In this document: piece after piece, positions 14,763-22,157 of the stretch | How the letters are laid out: each line of letters begins with the position of its first letter | How positions within the stretch are numbered: position 1 is the first letter of the stretch | Assembly: GCA_003819715.1 (NCBI GenBank) | Contig: RPQN01000024.1 | Coordinates: 1-34,511, forward strand | Length of the DNA stretch: 34,511 nt | Source: Ignavibacteriota bacterium | GTDB lineage: Bacteria > Bacteroidota > Ignavibacteria > UBA10030 | Reading direction: 5' to 3' | The notes under the pieces: generated by a model | What the model saw: the letters and a program-made list of their open reading frames with translations, nothing else | Databases searched by the model: none | Told to the model about the DNA's origin: nothing | Program-made: the position numbers and the translations under genes

Positions 14763-16655
14763 ATGGGAAAGCAGAAACTGACTGGTGAAATATTTTATCC
14801 ATCAAGCGATATCATGCTCAGAGCGCGTGTCAACGACTGGGATGAGATCAGGGCCAAAGCGGAGGTAAATCCGGAAGAATTCTGGGCGAAGGAAGCCGGT
14901 GAATTGCACTGGTTTGAACCATGGACGAAAATCCTGGACGAATCCAAGAAACCGTTTTATCAATGGTTTGTCGGCGGGAAAACAAATATTGCCTACAACT
15001 GTCTGGACCGTCACATGAATACGGCACATCGCAATAAGCTTGCCCTGTTATGGGAAGGCGAAAAGGGAGAGTTCCGTTCGTTCTCCTACTTTGCATTGCG
15101 CCGTGAAACGTGTAAGTTTGCAAACGTCCTGAGAAGTCTTGGAGTACAAAAGGGCGATCGTGTCACATTGTATATGGGAAGAATTCCCGAACTCGTCATC
15201 GGAATGCTGGCATGTGCGCGGATTGGAGCTGTTCATTCCGTGGTCTATGGCGGTTTTACGGTAGAAGCACTCCATGAACGGTTGGAAGACAGCCACTCGA
15301 AAATTTTGATCGTTGCAGACGGTTCATATCAACGGGGCAAGATTGTACCGCTGAAGGCGATTGCGGATGAAGCATTACAGCGTGCCGCAAGTGTTGAAAG
15401 TGTGCTCGTGGTCAAGCGGACGGGCGAACCGGTCAACATGGAACCCGGACGCGATATGTGGTTCCATGAACTCATGACGCTTCCGATTGCGAGTACACAA
15501 TGCACCATCGAAAAAGTGGATGCGGAAGACCCGTTGTTTCTCCTGTATACCTCCGGCACGACGGGTAAGCCGAAAGCCATTCTTCATACCCATGGCGGTT
15601 ATATGGTCGGCACGTATTCGACATTCAAATACGTCTTCGACATTCGAGAAGAAGACCGCTACTGGTGTGCCGCGGATCCCGGCTGGATCACGGGTCACAG
15701 TTATATTGTCTATGGACCGTTATTGAATGGGGCGACATCATTTATGTACGAAGGCGCTCCCACCTATCCATTTCCCAATCGCTGGTGGCAAATGATTGAG
15801 CGGTACGGCCTCAATATTCTCTATACGGCGCCGACGGCCATCCGCGGGTTAATGCGCTTCGGGGAAGCCTGGCCCAACCGCCATGACCTCTCGTCCCTCA
15901 GACTGCTCGGTTCGGTCGGTGAACCGATCAATCCCGAAGCATGGAAATGGTACCACCGGGTGATCGGCAAGGGACGATGTCCGATCATGGATACGTGGTG
16001 GCAGACGGAGACCGGAATGTTTATGATCACTCCGACACCGGTCGTTCCGTTAAAACCGGGCTCCGGTACGCGTCCATTTCCCGGATTAAAGATGGATATC
16101 GTGAACGAAGAAGGAAAACCCGTGGGAATAAATGAAGAAGGGTTCCTCGTCATTACAACACCATGGCCGGCAATGATGCGTACGATCTATAAGGATCCGG
16201 AGCGATATGTCAATCAATACTGGACAAAATTTCCTGGAGTCTATCTGACCGGAGATTCGGCAAAACGCGACGAAGACGGTTATTATTGGGTCATCGGCCG
16301 TGTTGATGATGTTATCAAAGTCTCCGGGTATCGGCTGGGGACTGCAGAAATAGAGAGCGCCCTCGGGAGTCATCCGGCTGTCGCCGAGGCAGCCGCGATC
16401 GGTTTGCCGCATGAGGTGAAAGGGAATGCCATCTATTCCTATGTGATATTGAAGACGGGAATTGAAAAAAGTGATAAACTCATAGAAGAACTCAGGCAGC
16501 ACGTTTCTCACGAAATGGGACCGATCGCAAAACCGGAACATATTGAATTTGTAGATTCGCTCCCGAAGACCAGAAGCGGGAAGATTATGCGCCGTGTACT
16601 GAAAGCGAGGGCCCTGGGACAGGAGCCCAAGGATATTATGACGCTGGAAGAGTAG
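14763..16655 (+). CDS. acs: Acetyl-CoA synthetase (AMP-forming)
   Basis: Acs activates acetate to acetyl-CoA through acetyl-AMP. The 630-residue protein has the N-terminal ACAS segment (NPEEFWAKEAGELHWFEPW, 36-54) and the adenylation P-loop YTSGTTGKPKAILHTHGG (262-279). DTWWQTETG (410-418) places W413 where acetyl-specific enzymes have the tryptophan that blocks longer acyl chains. YWVIGRVDDVIKVSGYR marks the hinge and GRVDDV motif. PKTRSGKIMRR (601-611) has K607 as the catalytic lysine that is acetylated to switch the enzyme off in other bacteria. AGGAGG lies eight bases before the ATG, the strongest ribosome-binding site in the window. It is divergent from polA and convergent with the MFS gene. 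Confidence 0.95.
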   Translation: MGKQKLTGEIFYPSSDIMLRARVNDWDEIRAKAEVNPEEFWAKEAGELHWFEPWTKILDESKKPFYQWFVGGKTNIAYNCLDRHMNTAHRNKLALLWEGEKGEFRSFSYFALRRETCKFANVLRSLGVQKGDRVTLYMGRIPELVIGMLACARIGAVHSVVYGGFTVEALHERLEDSHSKILIVADGSYQRGKIVPLKAIADEALQRAASVESVLVVKRTGEPVNMEPGRDMWFHELMTLPIASTQCTIEKVDAEDPLFLLYTSGTTGKPKAILHTHGGYMVGTYSTFKYVFDIREEDRYWCAADPGWITGHSYIVYGPLLNGATSFMYEGAPTYPFPNRWWQMIERYGLNILYTAPTAIRGLMRFGEAWPNRHDLSSLRLLGSVGEPINPEAWKWYHRVIGKGRCPIMDTWWQTETGMFMITPTPVVPLKPGSGTRPFPGLKMDIVNEEGKPVGINEEGFLVITTPWPAMMRTIYKDPERYVNQYWTKFPGVYLTGDSAKRDEDGYYWVIGRVDDVIKVSGYRLGTAEIESALGSHPAVAEAAAIGLPHEVKGNAIYSYVILKTGIEKSDKLIEELRQHVSHEMGPIAKPEHIEFVDSLPKTRSGKIMRRVLKARALGQEPKDIMTLEE

Positions 16656-16710
16656 GCATGGCATGAAGGGCAGCAGCAAGAAGTCTTGAGATCATTGGAA
16701 CGGTGACAGG

Positions 16711-17979
16711 TCAACTTGCATCTTCCAACATTTCCGCCTCCGCAACGCCTGTCGCAACGGGCTGGGGAAAATGGTCGCTGCCCCGTATATCGACAAAGAA
16801 GAATCGCACGAGGATCACTGCAGAAAAAAGAATTCCCCCGGTAATAAAAAAGTTTTGCCGTAATCCCACTTCTGCTGCAATCAGTCCGCCCAGAGGCGGC
16901 CCGATCATCGCTGCAAGAACGCTGAAGCTCGAAGCGATACCGATGATGCCGCCGCGCCGTTCCTGCGATGTATTCTTGGTGACATAGGAATAGAGCGTTG
17001 GAAGCAACCCTCCCAGAAACAGTCCCTGGACGGAACGAAGGACTATGAGGTGATATGCTTCTGTCACCATTCCTTGTGCTGCAAATGCCGCTGCTGAACC
17101 GATAATGGCGATGGAAAGATTTTTTTTATAACTCTTCGCATCATTTCTTTTTCCCCACCACGGCGCCGAGATGACCATGGCCAGCCCTGTGGTGGAAAAG
17201 ATCGCTCCGGAAATGGTGGCGAGGTATTCCTTATTGATCTCAAACGAATCGACGTATAATGAAAATATCGGTTGGATCATGAGAATCGCAGCTTGTGAGA
17301 GAAGAATGATGCCGAGTGCGATCCGGATATGTTTTGACCGGAGTGCATAGCGGTAGTTGTCGATTAACGCATGGAGTGAAACAGAATCAATACGTTCTTC
17401 ATGCGTTTCCCGAACGTATTTTACCACCACGACACCGGCAAGAGCGCAGAAAGCAGCAACGATAAAGAAGAGCGGACGATAACCGAAGAGATCCGCAAGC
17501 GCTCCTCCCACCAGGGGCCCGATCACCGTTCCGCTTGCAGATGCGGTCTGTAAGATGCCGATCGCATATCCTGATTTTTCACGAGGCGTCGAAGAGGAAA
17601 CAAGAGCCAGCGCTGAGGCAATGAACCCGCTGATGGCGCCCTGTACCATGCGAAAGAAGAGCAGCATTTCAACATTTGGTGCAAATCCAATGAGTGCCTG
17701 CGATACGGCCAATCCGAATATGGCCCGAACCGTCATGGCCTTTCGACCATATTTATCCCCCATGATTCCCCAGAGAGGAGTAAAGAAGAAGGAAAGAAAA
17801 AATGGCCCAGCATAGACCAGTCCGCTCCAGCTCGCGACCGCCTCAGGATCGGTGATGCCCAGTTCCCGGATATAAAAAGGAAGGAATGGGACGACCAGGT
17901 TCATTCCCATCATCGCCAGAAACTGTGAAGCCCAGATAATGTAAAGGTTCCGGCGCCAGGGTTCTAATTGTTTTTTCAT
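16711..17979 (-). CDS. Major facilitator superfamily efflux transporter (MdtG/TetA-like)
   Basis: The 422-residue protein has 12 predicted membrane helices in two halves. The loop between helices 2 and 3 contains the MFS motif A, here GIMGDKYGRKAMTVR (about 67-81). The fifth helix carries the antiporter-type motif C: GTVIGPLVGGALADLFG. The second half has a related loop (PWWGKRNDAKSYKK). These are features of drug:H+ antiporters of the DHA1 group, so export of a toxic small molecule across the inner membrane is the likely role; substrate is unknown. No regulator gene adjoins it. It is convergent with acs, separated by 55 bases without a clear terminator. Its upstream region lacks an obvious Shine-Dalgarno sequence. 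Confidence 0.88.
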   Translation of the reverse strand: MKKQLEPWRRNLYIIWASQFLAMMGMNLVVPFLPFYIRELGITDPEAVASWSGLVYAGPFFLSFFFTPLWGIMGDKYGRKAMTVRAIFGLAVSQALIGFAPNVEMLLFFRMVQGAISGFIASALALVSSSTPREKSGYAIGILQTASASGTVIGPLVGGALADLFGYRPLFFIVAAFCALAGVVVVKYVRETHEERIDSVSLHALIDNYRYALRSKHIRIALGIILLSQAAILMIQPIFSLYVDSFEINKEYLATISGAIFSTTGLAMVISAPWWGKRNDAKSYKKNLSIAIIGSAAAFAAQGMVTEAYHLIVLRSVQGLFLGGLLPTLYSYVTKNTSQERRGGIIGIASSFSVLAAMIGPPLGGLIAAEVGLRQNFFITGGILFSAVILVRFFFVDIRGSDHFPQPVATGVAEAEMLEDAS

Positions 17980-18171
17980 TTTTTAATGGAGGCCTGAGAT
18001 AAATTCAAAAAAATATACGGAAAGGTGGCCGTAAAACAAAAGAAGCGCGGTTATTGCTGTCTAAACGATGGTTTTCATGAGATGCGGTTTCTTGTCGTGA
18101 AAAAACTTCATCATTCTGCCTGGAACAATCAACCAATTGGTTTCGTCTTTTTTATTGAGAATGTGGTCTCC

Positions 18172-18200
18172 TTGACAATCAGTCCAGTTTTGAGTACAAT
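18172..18200 (+). promoter_or_regulatory. Near-consensus sigma-70 promoter
   Basis: TTGACA (18172-18177), a 17-base spacer and TACAAT (18195-18200) match the consensus at 11 of 12 positions. Transcription would start near 18207, leaving a leader of under 20 bases before the ATG at 18225. It drives the small secreted-protein gene. The 190 bases further upstream (17980-18171) hold no gene I can support. Confidence 0.85.
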
Positions 18201-18224
18201 TATTTTAGAATTAGAGGTGTCATC

Positions 18225-18728
18225 ATGAAAATCCTTATAAGAACGGCGGCGGTGGTGGTGATCTTCAGCGCTTTCGCCGTCGGCCAATTCAGATCTCAAC
18301 CGGAAGCGAGGTCATCGGCAGGGGAATCATTACTTCGTCAGGATGACAGCGGATTGCTGTTCGGCTGGTTCGATCCAGGTCGATTGACGATTCATAACAG
18401 TTATTCACTCAGCTATACAACGTCCGGCGGACGAGGATATTCACTGGGTGAACTGACGAGCAATATTGCGTATCGCATTTCAGATCCGCTGTCGGTACAG
18501 TTTGATGTCAGCTTAATGCATTCGCCATTCAATAATCTTGGGGGCACATTTGCGAAAGATATGTCCGGAATTTATTTATCGCGGGCGGAATTAAATTACA
18601 GGCCGAGTAAAGATATGCTGCTCCAGATTCAATACCGGCAATTGCCGCCGATGTACTGGCTTAATAACTTCGACCGATACGGGTTTATGCCGATGTACAA
18701 CCGTATCGATGAGGAGGAGATTCACTGA
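18225..18728 (+). CDS. Small secreted protein of unknown function, beta-rich
   Basis: I do not recognise a family. The 167-residue product begins with a typical signal peptide (MKILIRTAAVVVIFSAFAVG, cleavage near 20). The mature part shows about five alternating-hydrophobic stretches that could be beta strands: RLTIHNSYSLSYTT, LTSNIAYRI, LSVQFDVSLMH, IYLSRAELNYRP and MLLQIQYRQL. This resembles outer-membrane beta-barrel hairpins, but it is short for a complete eight-strand barrel and lacks a terminal aromatic residue, ending DEEEIH. It has its own near-perfect promoter and a short leader and is followed by a terminator at 18757-18807, so it is probably a highly expressed single-gene unit. Envelope location is inferred. 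Confidence 0.7.
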   Translation: MKILIRTAAVVVIFSAFAVGQFRSQPEARSSAGESLLRQDDSGLLFGWFDPGRLTIHNSYSLSYTTSGGRGYSLGELTSNIAYRISDPLSVQFDVSLMHSPFNNLGGTFAKDMSGIYLSRAELNYRPSKDMLLQIQYRQLPPMYWLNNFDRYGFMPMYNRIDEEEIH

Positions 18729-18756
18729 ACCGCAAATTAAAACAAGTGTATTTTTT

Positions 18757-18807
18757 GAACCGAGTCAGGCTGAATGGTTTGATATCTGCCATCTCGGTTC
18801 TTTTTTT
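18757..18807 (+). terminator. Intrinsic terminator after the small secreted protein gene
   Basis: GAACCGAG (18757-18764) and CTCGGTTC (18793-18800) form a perfect 8-bp stem, followed by seven T residues (18801-18807). The 28-base loop can fold further through ATGG/CCAT. It ends 11 bases before the next start codon. Confidence 0.82.
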
Positions 18808-18818
18808 GTCAGGCAGGA

Positions 18819-19367
18819 ATGAAGCAACCCAAGAGTTCCGACGCCCCTGTCCATTCCGACGTTGAATCATCAGCATCACGTGAACGTACTCCCAAAAACC
18901 GGCGGCTCTCCATGACGGGCGGGAGAATACTGAAAGGGATGTTTATTATCCTGGGTGCGGTGGCGATGGTAAGTATTTATATTCTTGCAAACAAGAACAG
19001 CCAGACGAATGCAGGGATCCACGAACAAATTCCCGTGGTCGACAGCAGGTCTCTCGAGGTCGAAGTGCTGGATTGCGCAGGAAGCAGTAACGCAGGACAG
19101 CGCTTGACGGATGCCCTTCGCGCCCAGGGATACGATGTCGTGGAAATGAAGAAAAATTACAGTGAAATAGAAGAACGCACTTTTATCCTCGACCGGTCCG
19201 GCAACACCGAAGCGGCGCGAAAACTTGCAGCCCTCCTTGGGGTTCCGCCGGATAAAGTGTTTCAAAAAATTGACCGCTCACGGTATCTCGATCTCACGGT
19301 GGTGATAGGAAAAGACTATCCTCATCTGAAAGCGTCTCAGTCATCCACTGAAAGGAATAACCATTGA
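18819..19367 (+). CDS. LytR C-terminal domain membrane-anchored protein
   Basis: The 182-residue protein has a charged cytoplasmic N-terminus (1-35), one membrane helix (about 37-58, GMFIILGAVAMVSIYILA), and an outside domain (about 77-170). That domain matches the LytR_C fold: LEVEVLDCAGSSNAGQRLTDALRAQGYDVV, then TFILDRSGNTEAARKLAALLGV and LDLTVVIGKDY. LytR_C usually follows an LCP transferase domain in cell-wall assembly proteins. Here it stands alone with no LCP domain, as in several Gram-negative lineages, and its role is unknown. It is coupled to rsfS, whose TTG start overlaps this stop (TGA 19365-19367). The start codon is close to a purine-rich stretch, so a slightly different start is possible. 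Confidence 0.82.
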   Translation: MKQPKSSDAPVHSDVESSASRERTPKNRRLSMTGGRILKGMFIILGAVAMVSIYILANKNSQTNAGIHEQIPVVDSRSLEVEVLDCAGSSNAGQRLTDALRAQGYDVVEMKKNYSEIEERTFILDRSGNTEAARKLAALLGVPPDKVFQKIDRSRYLDLTVVIGKDYPHLKASQSSTERNNH

Positions 19368-19771
19368 CCGCTCGATTGTTAGCAAAACGAATTGCCGAAC
19401 TCATGATCTCCAAGAAGGCAATCGATGTCGTTATTTTGGATTTGAAAAAACTCACCAGTGCGACGGACCATTTTGTAATTTGTTCGGCGGATTCTGATAC
19501 CCAGGTCAAAGCGATTGCAGATTCAGTGGAAACGGGCATGGAATCGTTGGGCGAGAATGTCTGGCACAAAGAAGGTTATCATGCGCTGCGCTGGATCGTC
19601 CTCGATTATGTGGATGTCGTCGTCCATGTGTTCCATAAAGAAGAAAGAGCGTTCTATAATCTTGATCGCCTCTGGGGGGATGCAAAAAGGACGGAAGTAC
19701 AGGATCCGTTGGCGGTTCCCAAACCGGAACCCAAAAAACGCAGGGCGGCAAAGAAACCGATCAAGAAGTAA
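19364..19771 (+). CDS. rsfS: Ribosomal silencing factor RsfS
   Basis: RsfS (Iojap/YbeB family) binds L14 on the large subunit and blocks subunit joining when nutrients are short. The 135-residue product contains the family core: KKAIDVVILDLKKLTSATDHFVICSADSDTQVKAIAD (18-54), HKEGYHALRWIVLDYVDVVVHVFHKEERAFYNLDRLWGDA (66-105). A lysine-rich tail (PKPEPKKRRAAKKPIKK) extends beyond the usual end. The start is TTG 19364, overlapping the previous stop as TTGA; no ATG occurs before the conserved region. The next gene, argS, begins 14 bases later, so LytR_C gene-rsfS-argS looks like one operon. Confidence 0.94.
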   Translation: MTARLLAKRIAELMISKKAIDVVILDLKKLTSATDHFVICSADSDTQVKAIADSVETGMESLGENVWHKEGYHALRWIVLDYVDVVVHVFHKEERAFYNLDRLWGDAKRTEVQDPLAVPKPEPKKRRAAKKPIKK

Positions 19772-19785
19772 GACGCAGAACCCGA

Positions 19786-21441
19786 ATGAAAAAATATCTT
19801 GCAGAAAAAGTTGGCGCCGCACTCGTAACGCTGTCCTATGATACGACAACCACACCCCTGGTGTTCGATAAACCGAAGGATGAAGCGCACGGCGATATCA
19901 CGACCAATATCGCAATGCTCCTGGCAAAAGCGGTGAAGAAAAATCCGCGCCTGGTCGGACAGGAAATCGTCGGCAGGCTCGAGATCGATCCGAAATTCGT
20001 TTCAAAGGTGGAGATTGCCGGGCCGGGATTTATCAATTTTAGTTTCACGGATGAATTCTTTACCAGCCAGATTGGCGCGCTCCTCGCCCAATCGGAAGGC
20101 TTTGGTAAAATTAATACAGGCGGCGGTAAAAAAACACAGGTAGAATATGTCAGTGCGAATCCGACCGGGCCTTTAAGTGTAGGCCATGGCCGGCAGGCGG
20201 CCGTCGGAGATACGATTGCGAATATACTCGTGTGGGCGGGATATGATGTCACCCGCGAGTATTATTATAACAATGCAGGCCGGCAAATGCGACTGCTTGC
20301 AGAATCAACCTATGCCCGCTACCGCCAGCTGTTCGATGATTCCTATGGTTTTCCCGAAGAAGGGTATCAGGGCGATTATATCCGTCATATTGCGGAAGAT
20401 TTAAAGAAACTCCGCTCAGACTCGCTCATTGCCCTGCCGATGGAAGAGGCGTTGTCGGTCAGTAAGGATTTTGCGGAACAGGAATTATTCCAGGCCATAA
20501 AAAAAGTGCTCGCCCGGATGGGCGTCGTTCATGATGTATTTTTTAACGAGGACTCTCTTTACAAAACGGGAAAGATTGAGGAAGTCATTTCCGAGTTTCG
20601 CAGGAAGGATCTCGCATACGATCAGGACGGCGCGGTATGGCTGAAGACGACTGCGCTGGGGCTTGATCAGGACCGTGTTATTGTGAAATCCACCGGCGAG
20701 CCGACGTACCGTTTACCCGATATTGCATACCACCGGGAAAAATTCCGGCGCGGCTTTGAACTCATCGTGGATGTTTTCGGCGCAGACCATATCGCGACCA
20801 TTCCGGATGTTCTCGCCGGCGTGAAAGCGCTGGGCTACGATCCGGAGAAGGTGAAGGTGGTCATTCACCAGTTCGTGACGCTGAAGCGCGACGGAGAACA
20901 GGTAAAAATGTCCAAGCGTCTTGCGAATTTTGTGACCCTGGACGAACTCATCGACGAAGTAGGTTCGGATGCGGTGCGGTTCTTCTTTTTGATGCGTTCA
21001 ACATCCAGTCATCTGGAGTTTGATTTAAATCTTGCCAAAGAACAATCGGAAAAAAATCCGGTGTACTACCTTCAATATGCTCATGCCCGAATTGCGAGCA
21101 TTCTTCGTTTTGCGGAAGAACAAGGGACGTTTCAAGCATCAACCTCGCTGGCAGGGATCGATTACACGCTATTGAAGGGTCCTGCAGAAATCGCTCTGAC
21201 CAAGCTGCTTCTGGATTTCCCGGAAACCATTGAATTATGCTCCCAGCACCTGGAACCCCACCGGCTCACCACGTACTTGCAGGATGTCGCAGCGGCTTTT
21301 CATAAATTCTATCACGAACACCGCATCGTTATCCCCGAGCGTGAACTGGCAAATGCACGTCTTGCGCTCTGCCTTGCAGCGAAGACCGTGCTTGCAAATG
21401 GCTGCAAAATACTTGGAATTTCCGCCCCGGAGCGAATGTAA
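19786..21441 (+). CDS. argS: Arginyl-tRNA synthetase
   Basis: Class I synthetase that charges tRNA-Arg. The 551 residues include the N-terminal additional domain typical of ArgRS (1-105), with FDKPKDEAHGDITTNIAM and IAGPGFINFSF. The catalytic domain has SANPTGPLSVGHGRQ (123-137), in which the usual HIGH sequence reads SVGH: the first histidine is serine and H134 is kept. The second signature is VKMSKRLANFVTLDELIDEVG (about 365-385). The DALR anticodon-binding domain forms the C-terminus (LQYAHARIASILRF ... FHKFYHEHRIVI), ending with the characteristic LGISAPERM. Length is normal. It is the last gene of the rsfS operon; the polysaccharide promoter begins nine bases after the stop. Confidence 0.96.
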   Translation: MKKYLAEKVGAALVTLSYDTTTTPLVFDKPKDEAHGDITTNIAMLLAKAVKKNPRLVGQEIVGRLEIDPKFVSKVEIAGPGFINFSFTDEFFTSQIGALLAQSEGFGKINTGGGKKTQVEYVSANPTGPLSVGHGRQAAVGDTIANILVWAGYDVTREYYYNNAGRQMRLLAESTYARYRQLFDDSYGFPEEGYQGDYIRHIAEDLKKLRSDSLIALPMEEALSVSKDFAEQELFQAIKKVLARMGVVHDVFFNEDSLYKTGKIEEVISEFRRKDLAYDQDGAVWLKTTALGLDQDRVIVKSTGEPTYRLPDIAYHREKFRRGFELIVDVFGADHIATIPDVLAGVKALGYDPEKVKVVIHQFVTLKRDGEQVKMSKRLANFVTLDELIDEVGSDAVRFFFLMRSTSSHLEFDLNLAKEQSEKNPVYYLQYAHARIASILRFAEEQGTFQASTSLAGIDYTLLKGPAEIALTKLLLDFPETIELCSQHLEPHRLTTYLQDVAAAFHKFYHEHRIVIPERELANARLALCLAAKTVLANGCKILGISAPERM

Positions 21442-21450
21442 AGGGACACA

Positions 21451-21479
21451 TTGACATTGGTAAATTATTTCTTTAATAT
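21451..21479 (+). promoter_or_regulatory. Strong sigma-70 promoter of the polysaccharide locus
   Basis: TTGACA (21451-21456), a 17-base spacer and TAATAT (21474-21479) give a perfect -35 and a good -10. The start of transcription is expected near 21486, giving an untranslated leader of about 180 bases before the first gene at 21666. The -10 lies within one arm of the inverted repeat at 21472-21498. Confidence 0.8.
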
Positions 21480-21498
21480 TTTACCATTCAATATTAAA
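21472..21498. promoter_or_regulatory. Operator-like inverted repeat over the -10 box
   Basis: TTTAATATT (21472-21480), nine bases, and AATATTAAA (21490-21498) form a perfect 9-bp dyad with 18 bases between half-site centres. One arm covers the -10 box and the other lies just past the expected start site. This is the usual geometry for a dimeric repressor site. The alternative, a weak AT-only RNA hairpin, is less likely to matter. No regulator gene lies beside it. Confidence 0.5.
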
Positions 21499-21665
21499 CG
21501 AGGTTATCTTATCCTTCCACTGTTACTGCATTTGTAATTCTTCCGATCGTGTGTTGATTGTTCATGCTCGTTCATGCATGAGCGTACAAAGTTTTCCATT
21601 AAGTAAAAGCGTTGTTTTGTGCCGTGTTTTGAAAAGTGGGCATTCTTTCGTAGATTTATACCAAA
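21499..21665 (+). other. Long untranslated leader of the polysaccharide transcript
   Basis: No gene is supported here. The leader holds a direct repeat TTCATGC (21561-21567 and 21571-21577) and a short stem GCTC (21566-21569) with GAGC (21580-21583) around CATGCATG. No T-run terminator, JUMPstart/ops sequence or recognised riboswitch is visible. Confidence 0.5.
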
Positions 21666-22151
21666 ATGGCTATGATGACCTATAAAAATGGCGAAATTCA
21701 CGATGTTATTATCCGCGATTTAACAAAATATCGGGATCACCGCGGATGGCTTATGGAATTATTCCGGAGCGATGTTATTGGGAAGGAATTTCTCCCTGAA
21801 ATGGCATATATCTCGGAGACGGAACCGGGTATCGCCCGCGGGCCGCATGAACATAAAGATCAGGCAGATTTATTCTGCTTTATTGGACCATCCACATTCC
21901 GACTCTATTTATGGGATGCCCGGACAAATTCGTCGACATTCGGCCATAAGATGGTCCTGGATGCGGGAGAGCAAAAGCCTCAGGCGGTGATCGTTCCTCC
22001 CGGGGTTGTCCACGCCTATAAAAACATCGAATCGAAGCAAGGGTGGGTCATTAATCTTCCCAACAAGCTTTATGCAGGCAAAGAGCGAAAGGAAGAAGTT
22101 GACGAAATTCGTCACGAAAGCGATCCTCACTCACCGTTTACATTGGATTAA
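21666..22151 (+). CDS. RmlC-like cupin, dTDP-4-dehydrorhamnose 3,5-epimerase family
   Basis: The 161-residue protein has the RmlC jelly-roll pattern: RDHRGWLMELFRSD near the start, GIARGPHEH (55-63) where RmlC has GxxRGxHxQ, and VIVPPGVVHAYKN (108-120) where RmlC has PxGxAHGF. H61 aligns with the catalytic base. Other active-site positions differ: the family QxKLV lysine reads QADLF (D68), and the KCTDYY-type tyrosine region reads INLPNKLY. It is also shorter than typical RmlC (about 180 residues). It may be a variant epimerase, a sugar isomerase or a non-catalytic relative. Its position directly before rfbB suggests action on a dTDP-4-keto-6-deoxyhexose or a related sugar. No Shine-Dalgarno sequence precedes the ATG. 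Confidence 0.8.
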   Translation: MAMMTYKNGEIHDVIIRDLTKYRDHRGWLMELFRSDVIGKEFLPEMAYISETEPGIARGPHEHKDQADLFCFIGPSTFRLYLWDARTNSSTFGHKMVLDAGEQKPQAVIVPPGVVHAYKNIESKQGWVINLPNKLYAGKERKEEVDEIRHESDPHSPFTLD

Positions 22152-22157
22152 CAAGGT

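Noticed and set aside
16086-16679. Long open frame on the - strand over the end of acs
   Set aside because: It is fully antisense to the conserved C-terminal domain of Acs and lacks any protein-family signature.
18025-18228. Small open frame before the secreted-protein gene
   Set aside because: It begins with GTG without a Shine-Dalgarno sequence, runs through the near-perfect promoter at 18172-18200 and overlaps the next start; no family resemblance.
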